A stretch of 64,000 nt of DNA, from positions 124,001-188,000 of the forward strand of contig JAWKYB010000004.1 in assembly GCA_041396705.1 (NCBI GenBank), read 5' to 3'. The position numbers were made by a program, and so were the translations under genes. A model generated the notes under the pieces. That model had not been told where the DNA came from. It saw only the letters and a program-made list of their open reading frames with translations, and did no database searches. How positions within the stretch are numbered: the stretch's first letter is position 1; every line of letters starts with the position of its first letter. Below, piece by piece: positions 54,888-61,900 of this stretch. Source of the DNA: Alphaproteobacteria bacterium (lineage in GTDB: Bacteria > Pseudomonadota > Alphaproteobacteria > CALKHQ01).

Positions 54888-55256
54888 TCAGTTGGCGAAG
54901 CCCTGCGACGGCAGCAGCACCGCCGGGATGCGTGTGTCGTCGCCGCGGCTGCCGGGCGCCAGCTGGCCCGGAATCTGATAGCCGTCGAGCACGACGCCGC
55001 CGGCCCGGCTGCCGCCGGTGCCCTCGAAGTGGCAGTCGCGCCAGTTCGCGTCGCAGATGATGCAGCCGTCCTCGGCGCAACAGGTCTGGATCGGGCTGCC
55101 TGCCGGCTGGTCGTCCGCCTCGCCGCCGGACAGCAGGCACCATTCCAGGAGGTCCTGGCCCGGCCGCGGGCGCTCGGCCTGGCTGGCGGGCGCAAGGATC
55201 GACAGTGCCGCGATGCCGGCGGCAAGCGCGATAACACAAGATTTCAGCATGAACAT
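54888..55256 (-). CDS. Cysteine-rich secreted protein of unknown function
   Basis: A 122-residue protein with a signal peptide (about 6-28, ALAAGIAALSILAPASQA) and a Cys-rich centre: C40 in LLEWCLLSGG, then QTCCAEDGCIICDAN with CHFEG. The spacing C-C-x4-C-x-x-C-x5-C suggests a disulfide-knot or metal site. I do not recognise the family. Convergent with the PG-binding-like gene. Confidence 0.6.
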   Translation of the reverse strand: MFMLKSCVIALAAGIAALSILAPASQAERPRPGQDLLEWCLLSGGEADDQPAGSPIQTCCAEDGCIICDANWRDCHFEGTGGSRAGGVVLDGYQIPGQLAPGSRGDDTRIPAVLLPSQGFAN

Positions 55257-55268
55257 GCTCCTGATGGT

Positions 55269-55299
55269 CCCCGTCGCGACATCTGTCGCCGCGGCGGGG
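55269..55299 (-). terminator. Hairpin after the sugar-transport genes
   Basis: A 10-bp stem (CCCCGTCGCG / CGCGGCGGGG, one G-T) with an 11-nt loop lies 17 nt past the ATPase stop on the minus strand. Weak support, no T tail. Confidence 0.35.
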
Positions 55300-55315
55300 C
55301 CGGAGGTTCATGCGA

Positions 55316-56062
55316 TCAGTGGTCCATGCCGGTGATCACCCGCTCGACCGCCTCGACGCTGGTGGTCTTCGGGTCGATGTCGTCGGCGACCACGGTGCCG
55401 CGGCGCAGCACGACGATGCGGTCGACCACCTGGAAGACGTGGTGGATGTTGTGGGCGATGAAGATGCAGCTGTGGCCGGAATCCCGCGCGTTGCGGGCGA
55501 AGCGCAGCACCCCTTGGGTCTCGGCGACGCCCAGGTTGTTGGTCGGCTCGTCGAGGATGATCAGTTCGCTGTCGAAATACATCGCCCGCGCGATCGCCAC
55601 CGCCTGGCGCTCGCCGCCGCTGAGCGAGGCGATCGGCGTGTTGGTCGGCAGGTTCTTGGTGATGCCGACCTGCAGCAGCAGCTCGCGGGCCACCCGGCTC
55701 ATCAGCTTGTGGTCCAGCCGGTTGAAGAACTTCGGGCCGACCACCGGCTCGCGGCCGAGGAACAGGTTGCGCGCGATCGACAGTTCGGTGACCAGCGCCG
55801 AATCCTGGTAGATGGTCTCGATGCCCAGGTTGATGGCGTCGGTGGTGCTGGCGATGCTGACCTTCCGGCCGCGCATGTAGATCTCGCCGCCGGTGGCGGG
55901 CACTGCGCCCGACAGTACCTTGATCAGGGTCGACTTGCCGGCGCCGTTGTCGCCGAGCAGGCCGACGATCTCGCGCTCGTTGACGGTCAGCGTCACATTC
56001 TCCAGCGCCTGCACCTTGCCGTAGAACTTGGAGATGTTCTGCATGCGGATCAGCTCGCCCAT
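55316..56062 (-). CDS. Sugar ABC transporter ATP-binding protein (FrcA-like)
   Basis: A 248-residue single-domain ATPase. Walker A GDNGAGKST, Q-loop IYQDSALVTELSIARNLFLG, signature LSGGERQAVAIA, Walker B LIILDEPTNNLGVAETQ and the switch-His region FIAHNIHHVFQVVDR. The EPTNNLGV and AHNIHHVFQVVDR forms are typical of the fructose/ribose-type FrcA subgroup. Sugar ATPases of this type are often double-domain; this one is single, so it must dimerise. It follows the permease by 3 nt. Confidence 0.92.
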   Translation of the reverse strand: MGELIRMQNISKFYGKVQALENVTLTVNEREIVGLLGDNGAGKSTLIKVLSGAVPATGGEIYMRGRKVSIASTTDAINLGIETIYQDSALVTELSIARNLFLGREPVVGPKFFNRLDHKLMSRVARELLLQVGITKNLPTNTPIASLSGGERQAVAIARAMYFDSELIILDEPTNNLGVAETQGVLRFARNARDSGHSCIFIAHNIHHVFQVVDRIVVLRRGTVVADDIDPKTTSVEAVERVITGMDH

Positions 56063-56065
56063 GAC

Positions 56066-57049
56066 CTATCTCCCCTCCTGGTGGCGCCGGTCGAGCCAGG
56101 AATGCAGCGCCATCATGCCCAGGATGATGGCCCCGATGAAGATGTTGTAGGCCAGCCCCGGCACGCCGATCAGCACGATGCCGTTGCGCATCAGCCGCAG
56201 GATGAAGATGCCGATCACGGTGCCGATGATGGTGCCGCGGCCGCCGGTCAGCGCGGTGCCGCCGATCACCACCATGGCGATGACCTCCAGCTCGTAGCCG
56301 GTGCCGCTGTTCGGGTTGGCGGCCGAGGTGCGGATCGAGCTGATGATGCCGGCGAAACCGGCCATGCAGGCCGACAGGATGAACAGCGCCACCTTGGTGC
56401 GCGCCACTTTCACGCCGCGGGCGCGCGCCGCGTTGGCGTTGCCGCCCGAGGCCTGGATCCAGTTGCCGGCCTTGGTCTGGGTCAGCACGTAGCCCAGCAC
56501 CACCGCGGCCAGCACGAACCAGGGCAGCGACATGAAGATGCGCAGGTCGCCAATGAAAAAGTCGCCGACCAGCACCTGGGCTATCCACAGACCCTCGGCG
56601 TTCCAGGTGCGCTGCGGGAAACCGTCGGTGACGTAGAGGGCGATGCCGCGCACCACCAGCAGCATGCCGAGGGTGACCAGGAACGACGGGATGCGCAGCC
56701 GGGTGACGAACAGCCCGCTGACCAGCCCGATCGCCGCGGCGGTCAGCATCGCGGCCAGGAAGGCGGCCTCGATCGGCAGCACCTGCTCGTTGTACAGGGT
56801 CCACATCAGCACCGGGCAGAAACCGAACACCGAGCCGACCGACAGGTCGAACTCGCCCGAAGTCATCAGCAGGGTCATCGCCAGCGCGATCAGGCCCAGC
56901 TCGACGGTGAAGGCGAACAGGTTGCTGATGTTCAGGATCGACATGTAGTCGGGGTTGATCGACGTGAACACGACGATCATGCCGACCAGCAGCACGAAGG
57001 GCCCGAACTCGGGCTTGGCGACCAGCCGCAACAGGGATGTATGGTTCAC
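56066..57049 (-). CDS. Sugar ABC transporter permease (RbsC/FrcC type)
   Basis: A 327-residue BPD_transp_2 permease with about 8-10 transmembrane segments (for example LGLIALAMTLLMTSGEFDLS, and GTIIGTVIGIFILRLMRNGI). It has the FDLSVGSVFGFC loop and the GYELEVIAMVVIGGTALTGG motif that contacts the ATPase. The gene lies between binding protein and ATPase genes on the same strand. Transports the ligand of the adjacent binding protein. Confidence 0.93.
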   Translation of the reverse strand: MNHTSLLRLVAKPEFGPFVLLVGMIVVFTSINPDYMSILNISNLFAFTVELGLIALAMTLLMTSGEFDLSVGSVFGFCPVLMWTLYNEQVLPIEAAFLAAMLTAAAIGLVSGLFVTRLRIPSFLVTLGMLLVVRGIALYVTDGFPQRTWNAEGLWIAQVLVGDFFIGDLRIFMSLPWFVLAAVVLGYVLTQTKAGNWIQASGGNANAARARGVKVARTKVALFILSACMAGFAGIISSIRTSAANPNSGTGYELEVIAMVVIGGTALTGGRGTIIGTVIGIFILRLMRNGIVLIGVPGLAYNIFIGAIILGMMALHSWLDRRHQEGR

Positions 57050-57138
57050 GTGAGGTCCCCCGCCGCACCCGTGAGACGGGCGCGTTCGCTCGAAGGGGCC
57101 GCGGCGGCGGTGCCGCCGCGGCCGTCAGGGTCGTCGGC

Positions 57139-58083
57139 CTACTTGCCGGACATGATGTCGTCGTAGACCTGGGCGGTGGAGGCGTCGTACAGCGCGCCGG
57201 TCAGCACGTCGAAGCCGGCCGGAACGCCGTTGACCTCCATCGCCGCCAGCGACAGCGCGATGTAGCTGGTCGCGTGCGGGTCCTGCCACATCGCCGCGTT
57301 GACATAGCCCTGCAGCACCTCCTGGGTGGTGTCGAGCGAGTTGCCCCAGCCGACCACCGGGATCTCGCCGGGCTGGATGCCGGACTGGTCGAACACGCGC
57401 TTGATGCTGCCGGTGACCATGTCGCCGAGGCCGATGATGGCGTCGACTTCGGCGCGATTGGCGGTCAGGTAGTCGGTCATACGGGTGATGACCTCGGCCT
57501 GGTCGAGGGTGGCGTCGGTCACCTCCCAGGTGATGCCGAGCGGCTCGAACACCGTGGCGATGCCCTGCTCCTCCTGCACGCCGTAGGTGGCGCCGGGCAC
57601 CTCGACCGGCATCCAGACGAAGTCGCCGGCCTCGACCAGGCCGTTGTCGACCAGGTACTGCGCCCAGCGGCGGCCGGCGTCGACCAGGTCCATGCCGACA
57701 TAGGCGTCGAAGTCGGCCGACGGGTCCGGCGTATTCATGTTGATGATCGGAATGCCGAGCGCCTTGGCTTCGGCGACCACCTCGACCAGGCTGCCCGGGT
57801 CGGGGCTGGAGCTGACGATGCCGTCGGCGCCCGCCGCGATGGCGGCGCGAACGGCTTCCTGCTGCGAGGCGACGTCGCCGTTGTGGAACGACGTGTTGAC
57901 GGTCTGGCCGGTGTCGGCCGCCCACATCTCCGCGCCTTGCAGGAAGTAGGTCCACACCGGGTCGGCCGGCGAGCCGTGCGAGATCCAGTAGAAGGTCCTC
58001 GGCCCGTCCTGGGCCAGGGCCGGCACGGCGGCCGCCCCGGCCAGCACGGTCGCGGCCAGCAGCATTCCGAAGTTCTTGCGCAT
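57139..58083 (-). CDS. Periplasmic sugar-binding protein (type 1)
   Basis: A 314-residue substrate-binding protein for the adjacent permease/ATPase. Signal peptide about 5-24 (MLLAATVLAGAAAVPALAQ). The Peripla_BP_4-like pattern is present: FYWISHGSPADPVWTYFLQG, then QEAVRAAIAAGADGIVSSSP and IPIINMNTPDPSADFDAYVG (D-A-Y-V-G-x-D) and VDAIIGLGDMVTGSIKRV. A good Shine-Dalgarno (ggggag) precedes the ATG. Ligand unknown; D-ribose/inositol-class folds are possible. Confidence 0.9.
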   Translation of the reverse strand: MRKNFGMLLAATVLAGAAAVPALAQDGPRTFYWISHGSPADPVWTYFLQGAEMWAADTGQTVNTSFHNGDVASQQEAVRAAIAAGADGIVSSSPDPGSLVEVVAEAKALGIPIINMNTPDPSADFDAYVGMDLVDAGRRWAQYLVDNGLVEAGDFVWMPVEVPGATYGVQEEQGIATVFEPLGITWEVTDATLDQAEVITRMTDYLTANRAEVDAIIGLGDMVTGSIKRVFDQSGIQPGEIPVVGWGNSLDTTQEVLQGYVNAAMWQDPHATSYIALSLAAMEVNGVPAGFDVLTGALYDASTAQVYDDIMSGK

Positions 58084-58254
58084 TTCACTCCCCTCACGTT
58101 CCGTTTGCGTTTTCGACCCGAGGTTCAGATCCTCGTCTTGTTGTCGCGTGGGCGGCATTGTTCGGCCGTCCGGCCTCCGCCCCGAGCGAATGAGTGTGTC
58201 ACATCTCGCGACGGCCCGGTATGGCGGCGACATCCGCGCCGCCCGGCTGCGGGC

Positions 58255-59274
58255 TCATGGCAGGTTCTCGCGCAGAAAGACCTCGATGCGGATCGGGGAG
58301 GCCGGCGCCGCGTCGTGCTCGCCGACGGCGGCGTCGCGCAGCAGGCGGATCGCCTGGCGCGCCTCGGCGGCGGCGTCCTGGTTGATGGCGGCGTCCATCA
58401 CGCCGTCGACCAGGAAACGGCGCGAATGCTCGGTCAGCTCATGGCCGACGAAGACGACATCCTGCGTCCGGCCGTGGGCGATCAGCGCCTGCGCGACCCC
58501 GCGGTTGCCGCCGCCGATCGAGTAGATGCCGACCAGGTCGGCGTGGCTGCGCAGCAGCTCGTCGACCCGCGCCTGGCTCTTGGCCACGTCGTCCTGCACC
58601 TCGCTGACCCCGATGATCTCGTACTGGCGGAAATCCTCGCGGAAGATGTGGCGGAACCCCATCTCGCGCTCCTCGTGGCCGCGATAGCTCAGGCTGCCGG
58701 CCAGCAGCGCCACCTTGCCGCGCGACGCCCGCAGGAATCGCCCCATCAGATAGCCGGCGGTGCGTCCTGCGGCGCGGTTGTCGATGCCGACATAGCTGCG
58801 CCGGCCGGTCCCCGGCAGGTCCGACAGCAGGGTGACGGCCGGCACGCCGCTGCGTTCCAGCCCGGTCATCGCCTCGCGCACCGCCGGGTGGTCGATCGCC
58901 ACGAAGGCGACGCCGTCGGCGGCACTGGCCGCCGCGGTCAGCGCCGCGCTCAGCGCGATCGGGTCGAAGCCCGGTATCCGCCGCACCCGGGCATCGACCC
59001 GTCCCTCCGGCCAGCTGGCCGCCGCCGCGGCAAGCTCGGCCTCGAGCATGTTGATGAAGGTGTTGGTCCCCTGCGGCAGCACGATGTCGAACGTCACCGG
59101 CCGCTCCCGCGGCCGCGCCGCGACCGGGTCGGTGATCGCGCCAAGCTTCTGCATGACGCGCATGACCTGGCCGGCGGTGCGCGCATGCACGCCGGACCGC
59201 TTGTTCACGACGCGGTCGACCGTCGCCACGCTGACGCCGGCATGCCGCGCAATCTCTTTCAGGGTTACTCGCAT
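58255..59274 (-). CDS. LacI-family transcriptional regulator
   Basis: A 339-residue regulator. N-terminal LacI helix-turn-helix is TLKEIARHAGVSVATVDRVV (residues 4-23) with the hinge following NKRSGVHARTAG. A periplasmic-binding-protein-like effector domain starts near residue 60 (VTFDIVLPQGTNTFINMLEA) and includes RSYVGIDNRAAGRTAGYLMG. It is divergent from the dehydrogenase/isomerase genes and lies just upstream (same strand) of the transporter genes, so it likely controls both in response to the transported sugar. The ATG is 3 nt downstream of a GACATCA repeat. Confidence 0.93.
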   Translation of the reverse strand: MRVTLKEIARHAGVSVATVDRVVNKRSGVHARTAGQVMRVMQKLGAITDPVAARPRERPVTFDIVLPQGTNTFINMLEAELAAAAASWPEGRVDARVRRIPGFDPIALSAALTAAASAADGVAFVAIDHPAVREAMTGLERSGVPAVTLLSDLPGTGRRSYVGIDNRAAGRTAGYLMGRFLRASRGKVALLAGSLSYRGHEEREMGFRHIFREDFRQYEIIGVSEVQDDVAKSQARVDELLRSHADLVGIYSIGGGNRGVAQALIAHGRTQDVVFVGHELTEHSRRFLVDGVMDAAINQDAAAEARQAIRLLRDAAVGEHDAAPASPIRIEVFLRENLP

Positions 59275-59276
59275 CG

Positions 59277-59295
59277 GACATCAAAAAAGACATCA
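59277..59295. promoter_or_regulatory. Two GACATCA repeats at the LacI-regulator promoter
   Basis: GACATCA occurs at 59277-59283 and 59289-59295, with starts 12 nt apart, in the gap just upstream of the LacI-type regulator. On the minus strand a perfect TTGACA (59316 to 59311) lies ~16-17 nt from these, so the copies would overlap its -10 region. A third copy sits in the divergent promoter at 59414. Candidate LacI half-sites. Confidence 0.45.
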
Positions 59296-59411
59296 TGCGC
59301 CGGCACAGCCTGTCAAGTACAGCCGGAGAAGCCCGGATTCCGTGCCAATCCGCGCATCGCGCGCTGGCGGCAACCGTAACGGCCGAGGGCGGCTGCGGCC
59401 GACCAAGACAA

Positions 59412-59440
59412 TTGACATCATAACCCCTCAATCATAGCGT
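59412..59440 (+). promoter_or_regulatory. Candidate promoter of the dehydrogenase/isomerase operon with GACATCA
   Basis: TTGACA (59412-59417), 17-nt spacer and TAGCGT (59435-59440). The third GACATCA (59414-59420) overlaps the -35 hexamer, as expected for repression by the divergent LacI regulator. The following gene starts at 59492. Confidence 0.5.
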
Positions 59441-59491
59441 TCGGAAAAATGGCGGCCGCGGATGGCACGCGCCGCGACGAGGGGGAGGACG

Positions 59492-60592
59492 ATGCCGCAG
59501 ACCGACGCGCTCGGGTTCGTGCCCGACGCACCGATCAGGTGCCGCGACTTCGCGATCGGCGCGGTCGGCGCCGGGTTCATCATGGCGGACGTGCAGTTGG
59601 CGGCTTACAAGGACGCCGGCTTCCCGGTCGCGGCCATCGCCTCGCGCACGCCGGCGCACGCGGCGGAGGTGGCCAGGCGCTGGGGCATCGCCACGGTGCA
59701 CGACACGCCCGAGCGGCTGATCGAGGATCCGTCGGTCCAGATCCTGGACATCGCCTTTCCGCCGGACCTGCAGCCGGCGCTGATCCGCCACGCGCTGCGC
59801 CAACCGCACATCAAGGCGATCCTGGCGCAGAAGCCGCTGGCGATGAACTTCGCCGACGCCAAGGCGCTGGTCGCCGATGCCGAGGCCGCCGGCAAGGTGC
59901 TGTCGGTCAACCAGAACATGCGCTACGACCAGTCGATGCGGGTGCTGAAGCAATTGCTGGAACGCAATGCGCTGGGCAGGCCGGTGATCGCCACCATCGA
60001 AATGCGCGCGATCCCGCACTGGCAGCCGTTCCTGGCCGAATACGACCGGCTGACGCTGCTCAACATGAGCATCCACCATCTCGACGTGCTGCGCTTCCTG
60101 TTCGGCGACCCGCTGGACGTGTACACCGCGGTCCGCACCGATCCGCGCACCGCGTTCCCGCACAGGGACGGCATCTGCGCCTCCACCCTGCGCTTCCCCG
60201 GCGAGGTGATGGCGGTCAGCCTGGAGGACGTGTGGGCGAGCCCGACCGGGGAGGGCTTCGAGTCCGACATCTACATCAAGTGGCGGGTCGAGGGCACCGA
60301 GGGCCTGGCCCAGGGCACCATCGGCTGGCCGGACTATCCGGACGGCAGCCCCAGCACGCTGCGCTACTGCGCGCCGTCGACCGGCGGGAAATGGGTACAG
60401 CCGACGTGGGAGACGCGCTGGTTCCCCCATGCCTTCGCCGGCGTGATGGAGCAGTTGCAGCATGCGCTGGCCACCGGCAGCCGGCCGGCGCTGACCGGCG
60501 CCGACAACGTCAAGACCATGGCGCTGATCGAGGCGGCCTATCGCTCGGCCGCCGAAGGGCGCGCCGTCAAGCTCAGCGAATTCGGGATCTAA
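59492..60592 (+). CDS. Gfo/Idh/MocA-family NAD(P)-dependent oxidoreductase
   Basis: A 366-residue Rossmann dehydrogenase of sugars or polyols. N-terminal FAIGAVGAGFIMADVQLAAY (G-x-G-x-x-[IM]) binds NAD(P). The catalytic-type segment AQKPLAMNFADAKALV holds the conserved K-P (EKP variant QKP). NQNMRYDQSMRV and the SIHHLDVLRFLFG histidine-rich motif follow. The C-terminal GFO_IDH_MocA beta-sheet domain is complete. The ATG has gggggagga 3 nt upstream. It is divergent from the LacI regulator and upstream of the isomerase. Confidence 0.9.
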   Translation: MPQTDALGFVPDAPIRCRDFAIGAVGAGFIMADVQLAAYKDAGFPVAAIASRTPAHAAEVARRWGIATVHDTPERLIEDPSVQILDIAFPPDLQPALIRHALRQPHIKAILAQKPLAMNFADAKALVADAEAAGKVLSVNQNMRYDQSMRVLKQLLERNALGRPVIATIEMRAIPHWQPFLAEYDRLTLLNMSIHHLDVLRFLFGDPLDVYTAVRTDPRTAFPHRDGICASTLRFPGEVMAVSLEDVWASPTGEGFESDIYIKWRVEGTEGLAQGTIGWPDYPDGSPSTLRYCAPSTGGKWVQPTWETRWFPHAFAGVMEQLQHALATGSRPALTGADNVKTMALIEAAYRSAAEGRAVKLSEFGI

Positions 60593-60625
60593 CCGGGCCG
60601 CGCCCGGACGGGAGGAGGGACCACC

Positions 60626-61531
60626 ATGCTGCAAGTCGGCATCTTCACAGGCTATTTCCCCTACACGCTGGAGGAAACGGCCAAGCGTATCGCCAGCCAC
60701 GGCTTCACCACCGTGCAGCTGGACCTGTCGTTCAAGGACATGGACCTGGCAACGGACCAGATCACCAAGGCGAAGTGCCGCAAGATCCGCGACACCTTCC
60801 GCGACCACAACCTGCCGATCTGCTGCATCTCCGGCTATTCCAACATCGTCAGCCCCGACCCGGACAAGCGCAAGGCGATCCTCGAGCGGCTGAAGGTGCA
60901 GCTGCGCCACGCCCGGGACCTGGGCACGCCCTACGTCATCAGCGAGACCGGCACCTACGATACCGAGAGCGACTGGGTCGCCCATCCGAAGAACAAGACC
61001 GAGGCGGGCTACGAGGACTGCTGCAAGGTGATCGGCGAGCTGGCCAAGGAGGCGCACGACCACGGCGCGCGGTTCCTGCTCGAGACTTACGTCAACAACG
61101 TGATCGGCTCGGTGCAGGAGACGCTGCGCCTGTTCGCCGACGTCAACCATCCCGGCCTCGGCCTGCTGATGGACCCGACCAACTATTTCGAGGATCACAA
61201 CATCGACGACATGGACGGCGAGCTGAACCGGATCTTCGATGCGCTCAGCGACAAGATCTGCATCGCCCACGCCAAGGACGTGATGCGCTCGGGCGGCAGC
61301 ACCGAGGAGAAGCATGCCGACATCGACGCCTCGGAGGCGCACAGCTTCCGCGGCGTCGGCGCCATCGAGCTGCCGGCGCCGGGTCTGGGGTCGCTGAACT
61401 ATAACCTCTACCTTGAGCGGCTGTCGGAGCATCACCCCAACATCCCGATCATCATCGAGCACCTCGACGAGGCCGACGTCCCGCGGGCGAAGTCGTTCCT
61501 CGACGGGAAGTGCAAGGAAGTCGGGGTCTGA
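60626..61531 (+). CDS. Sugar phosphate isomerase/epimerase (TIM barrel)
   Basis: A 301-residue AP-endonuclease-2/xylose-isomerase-like TIM barrel. Start MLQVGIFTGYFPYTLEETAK. Metal-binding acids are visible in VISETGTYDT, in RFLLETYVNN (E), LGLLMDPTNYF (D) and IIIEHLDEADV (E, C-terminal), with H in CIAHAKDV. It acts in the same pathway as the preceding dehydrogenase (33-nt gap, strong gggaggaggg site), perhaps an inositol or uronate-like catabolism. The sugar is not determinable. Confidence 0.88.
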   Translation: MLQVGIFTGYFPYTLEETAKRIASHGFTTVQLDLSFKDMDLATDQITKAKCRKIRDTFRDHNLPICCISGYSNIVSPDPDKRKAILERLKVQLRHARDLGTPYVISETGTYDTESDWVAHPKNKTEAGYEDCCKVIGELAKEAHDHGARFLLETYVNNVIGSVQETLRLFADVNHPGLGLLMDPTNYFEDHNIDDMDGELNRIFDALSDKICIAHAKDVMRSGGSTEEKHADIDASEAHSFRGVGAIELPAPGLGSLNYNLYLERLSEHHPNIPIIIEHLDEADVPRAKSFLDGKCKEVGV

Positions 61532-61699
61532 CCGCAGGCGCGGCCGACCGTCGGTTCCGGGATCCATGCTTCTGCATTGAACCGCGCCGGGCTATGCTGC
61601 GACCCATGCTCATCGGCGCCGCGCCGCTGTGCGCGTGCGCACTGAACCGGGCGCGGGCGGCTGCTATGCATGACCGGGCCCAAGGCGAGGAATGCGGCG

Positions 61700-61900
61700 A
61701 TGTGTGGGAAGGTTGAGCTGGTGACGGGCGTTCATACCGCGATGCGCGGTGTGATCGCCGGAATCGCGGTGATCGGCGTGGCGGTGATGCTGGCCGGCTG
61801 CGGCGTGGTCGATGCGGCCGGCAGCGTGGTCGGCGGCGCCGTCGACCTGACCGTCGATGCGGTCGACACCACCACCGACATCGTCACCGCGCCGCTCTAG
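61700..61900 (+). CDS. Small lipoprotein (entericidin-like size)
   Basis: A 66-residue lipoprotein precursor. Signal GVIAGIAVIGVAVMLAGC with lipobox L-A-G-C; mature about 33 residues, Val/Asp-rich (VDLTVDAVDTTTDI). Two starts are possible: ATG at 61700, with a gagga 8 nt upstream, and ATG at 61742, which would give a more typical signal length. Its stop overlaps the convergent TPR-sulfotransferase end by 4 nt. Confidence 0.6.
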   Translation: MCGKVELVTGVHTAMRGVIAGIAVIGVAVMLAGCGVVDAAGSVVGGAVDLTVDAVDTTTDIVTAPL

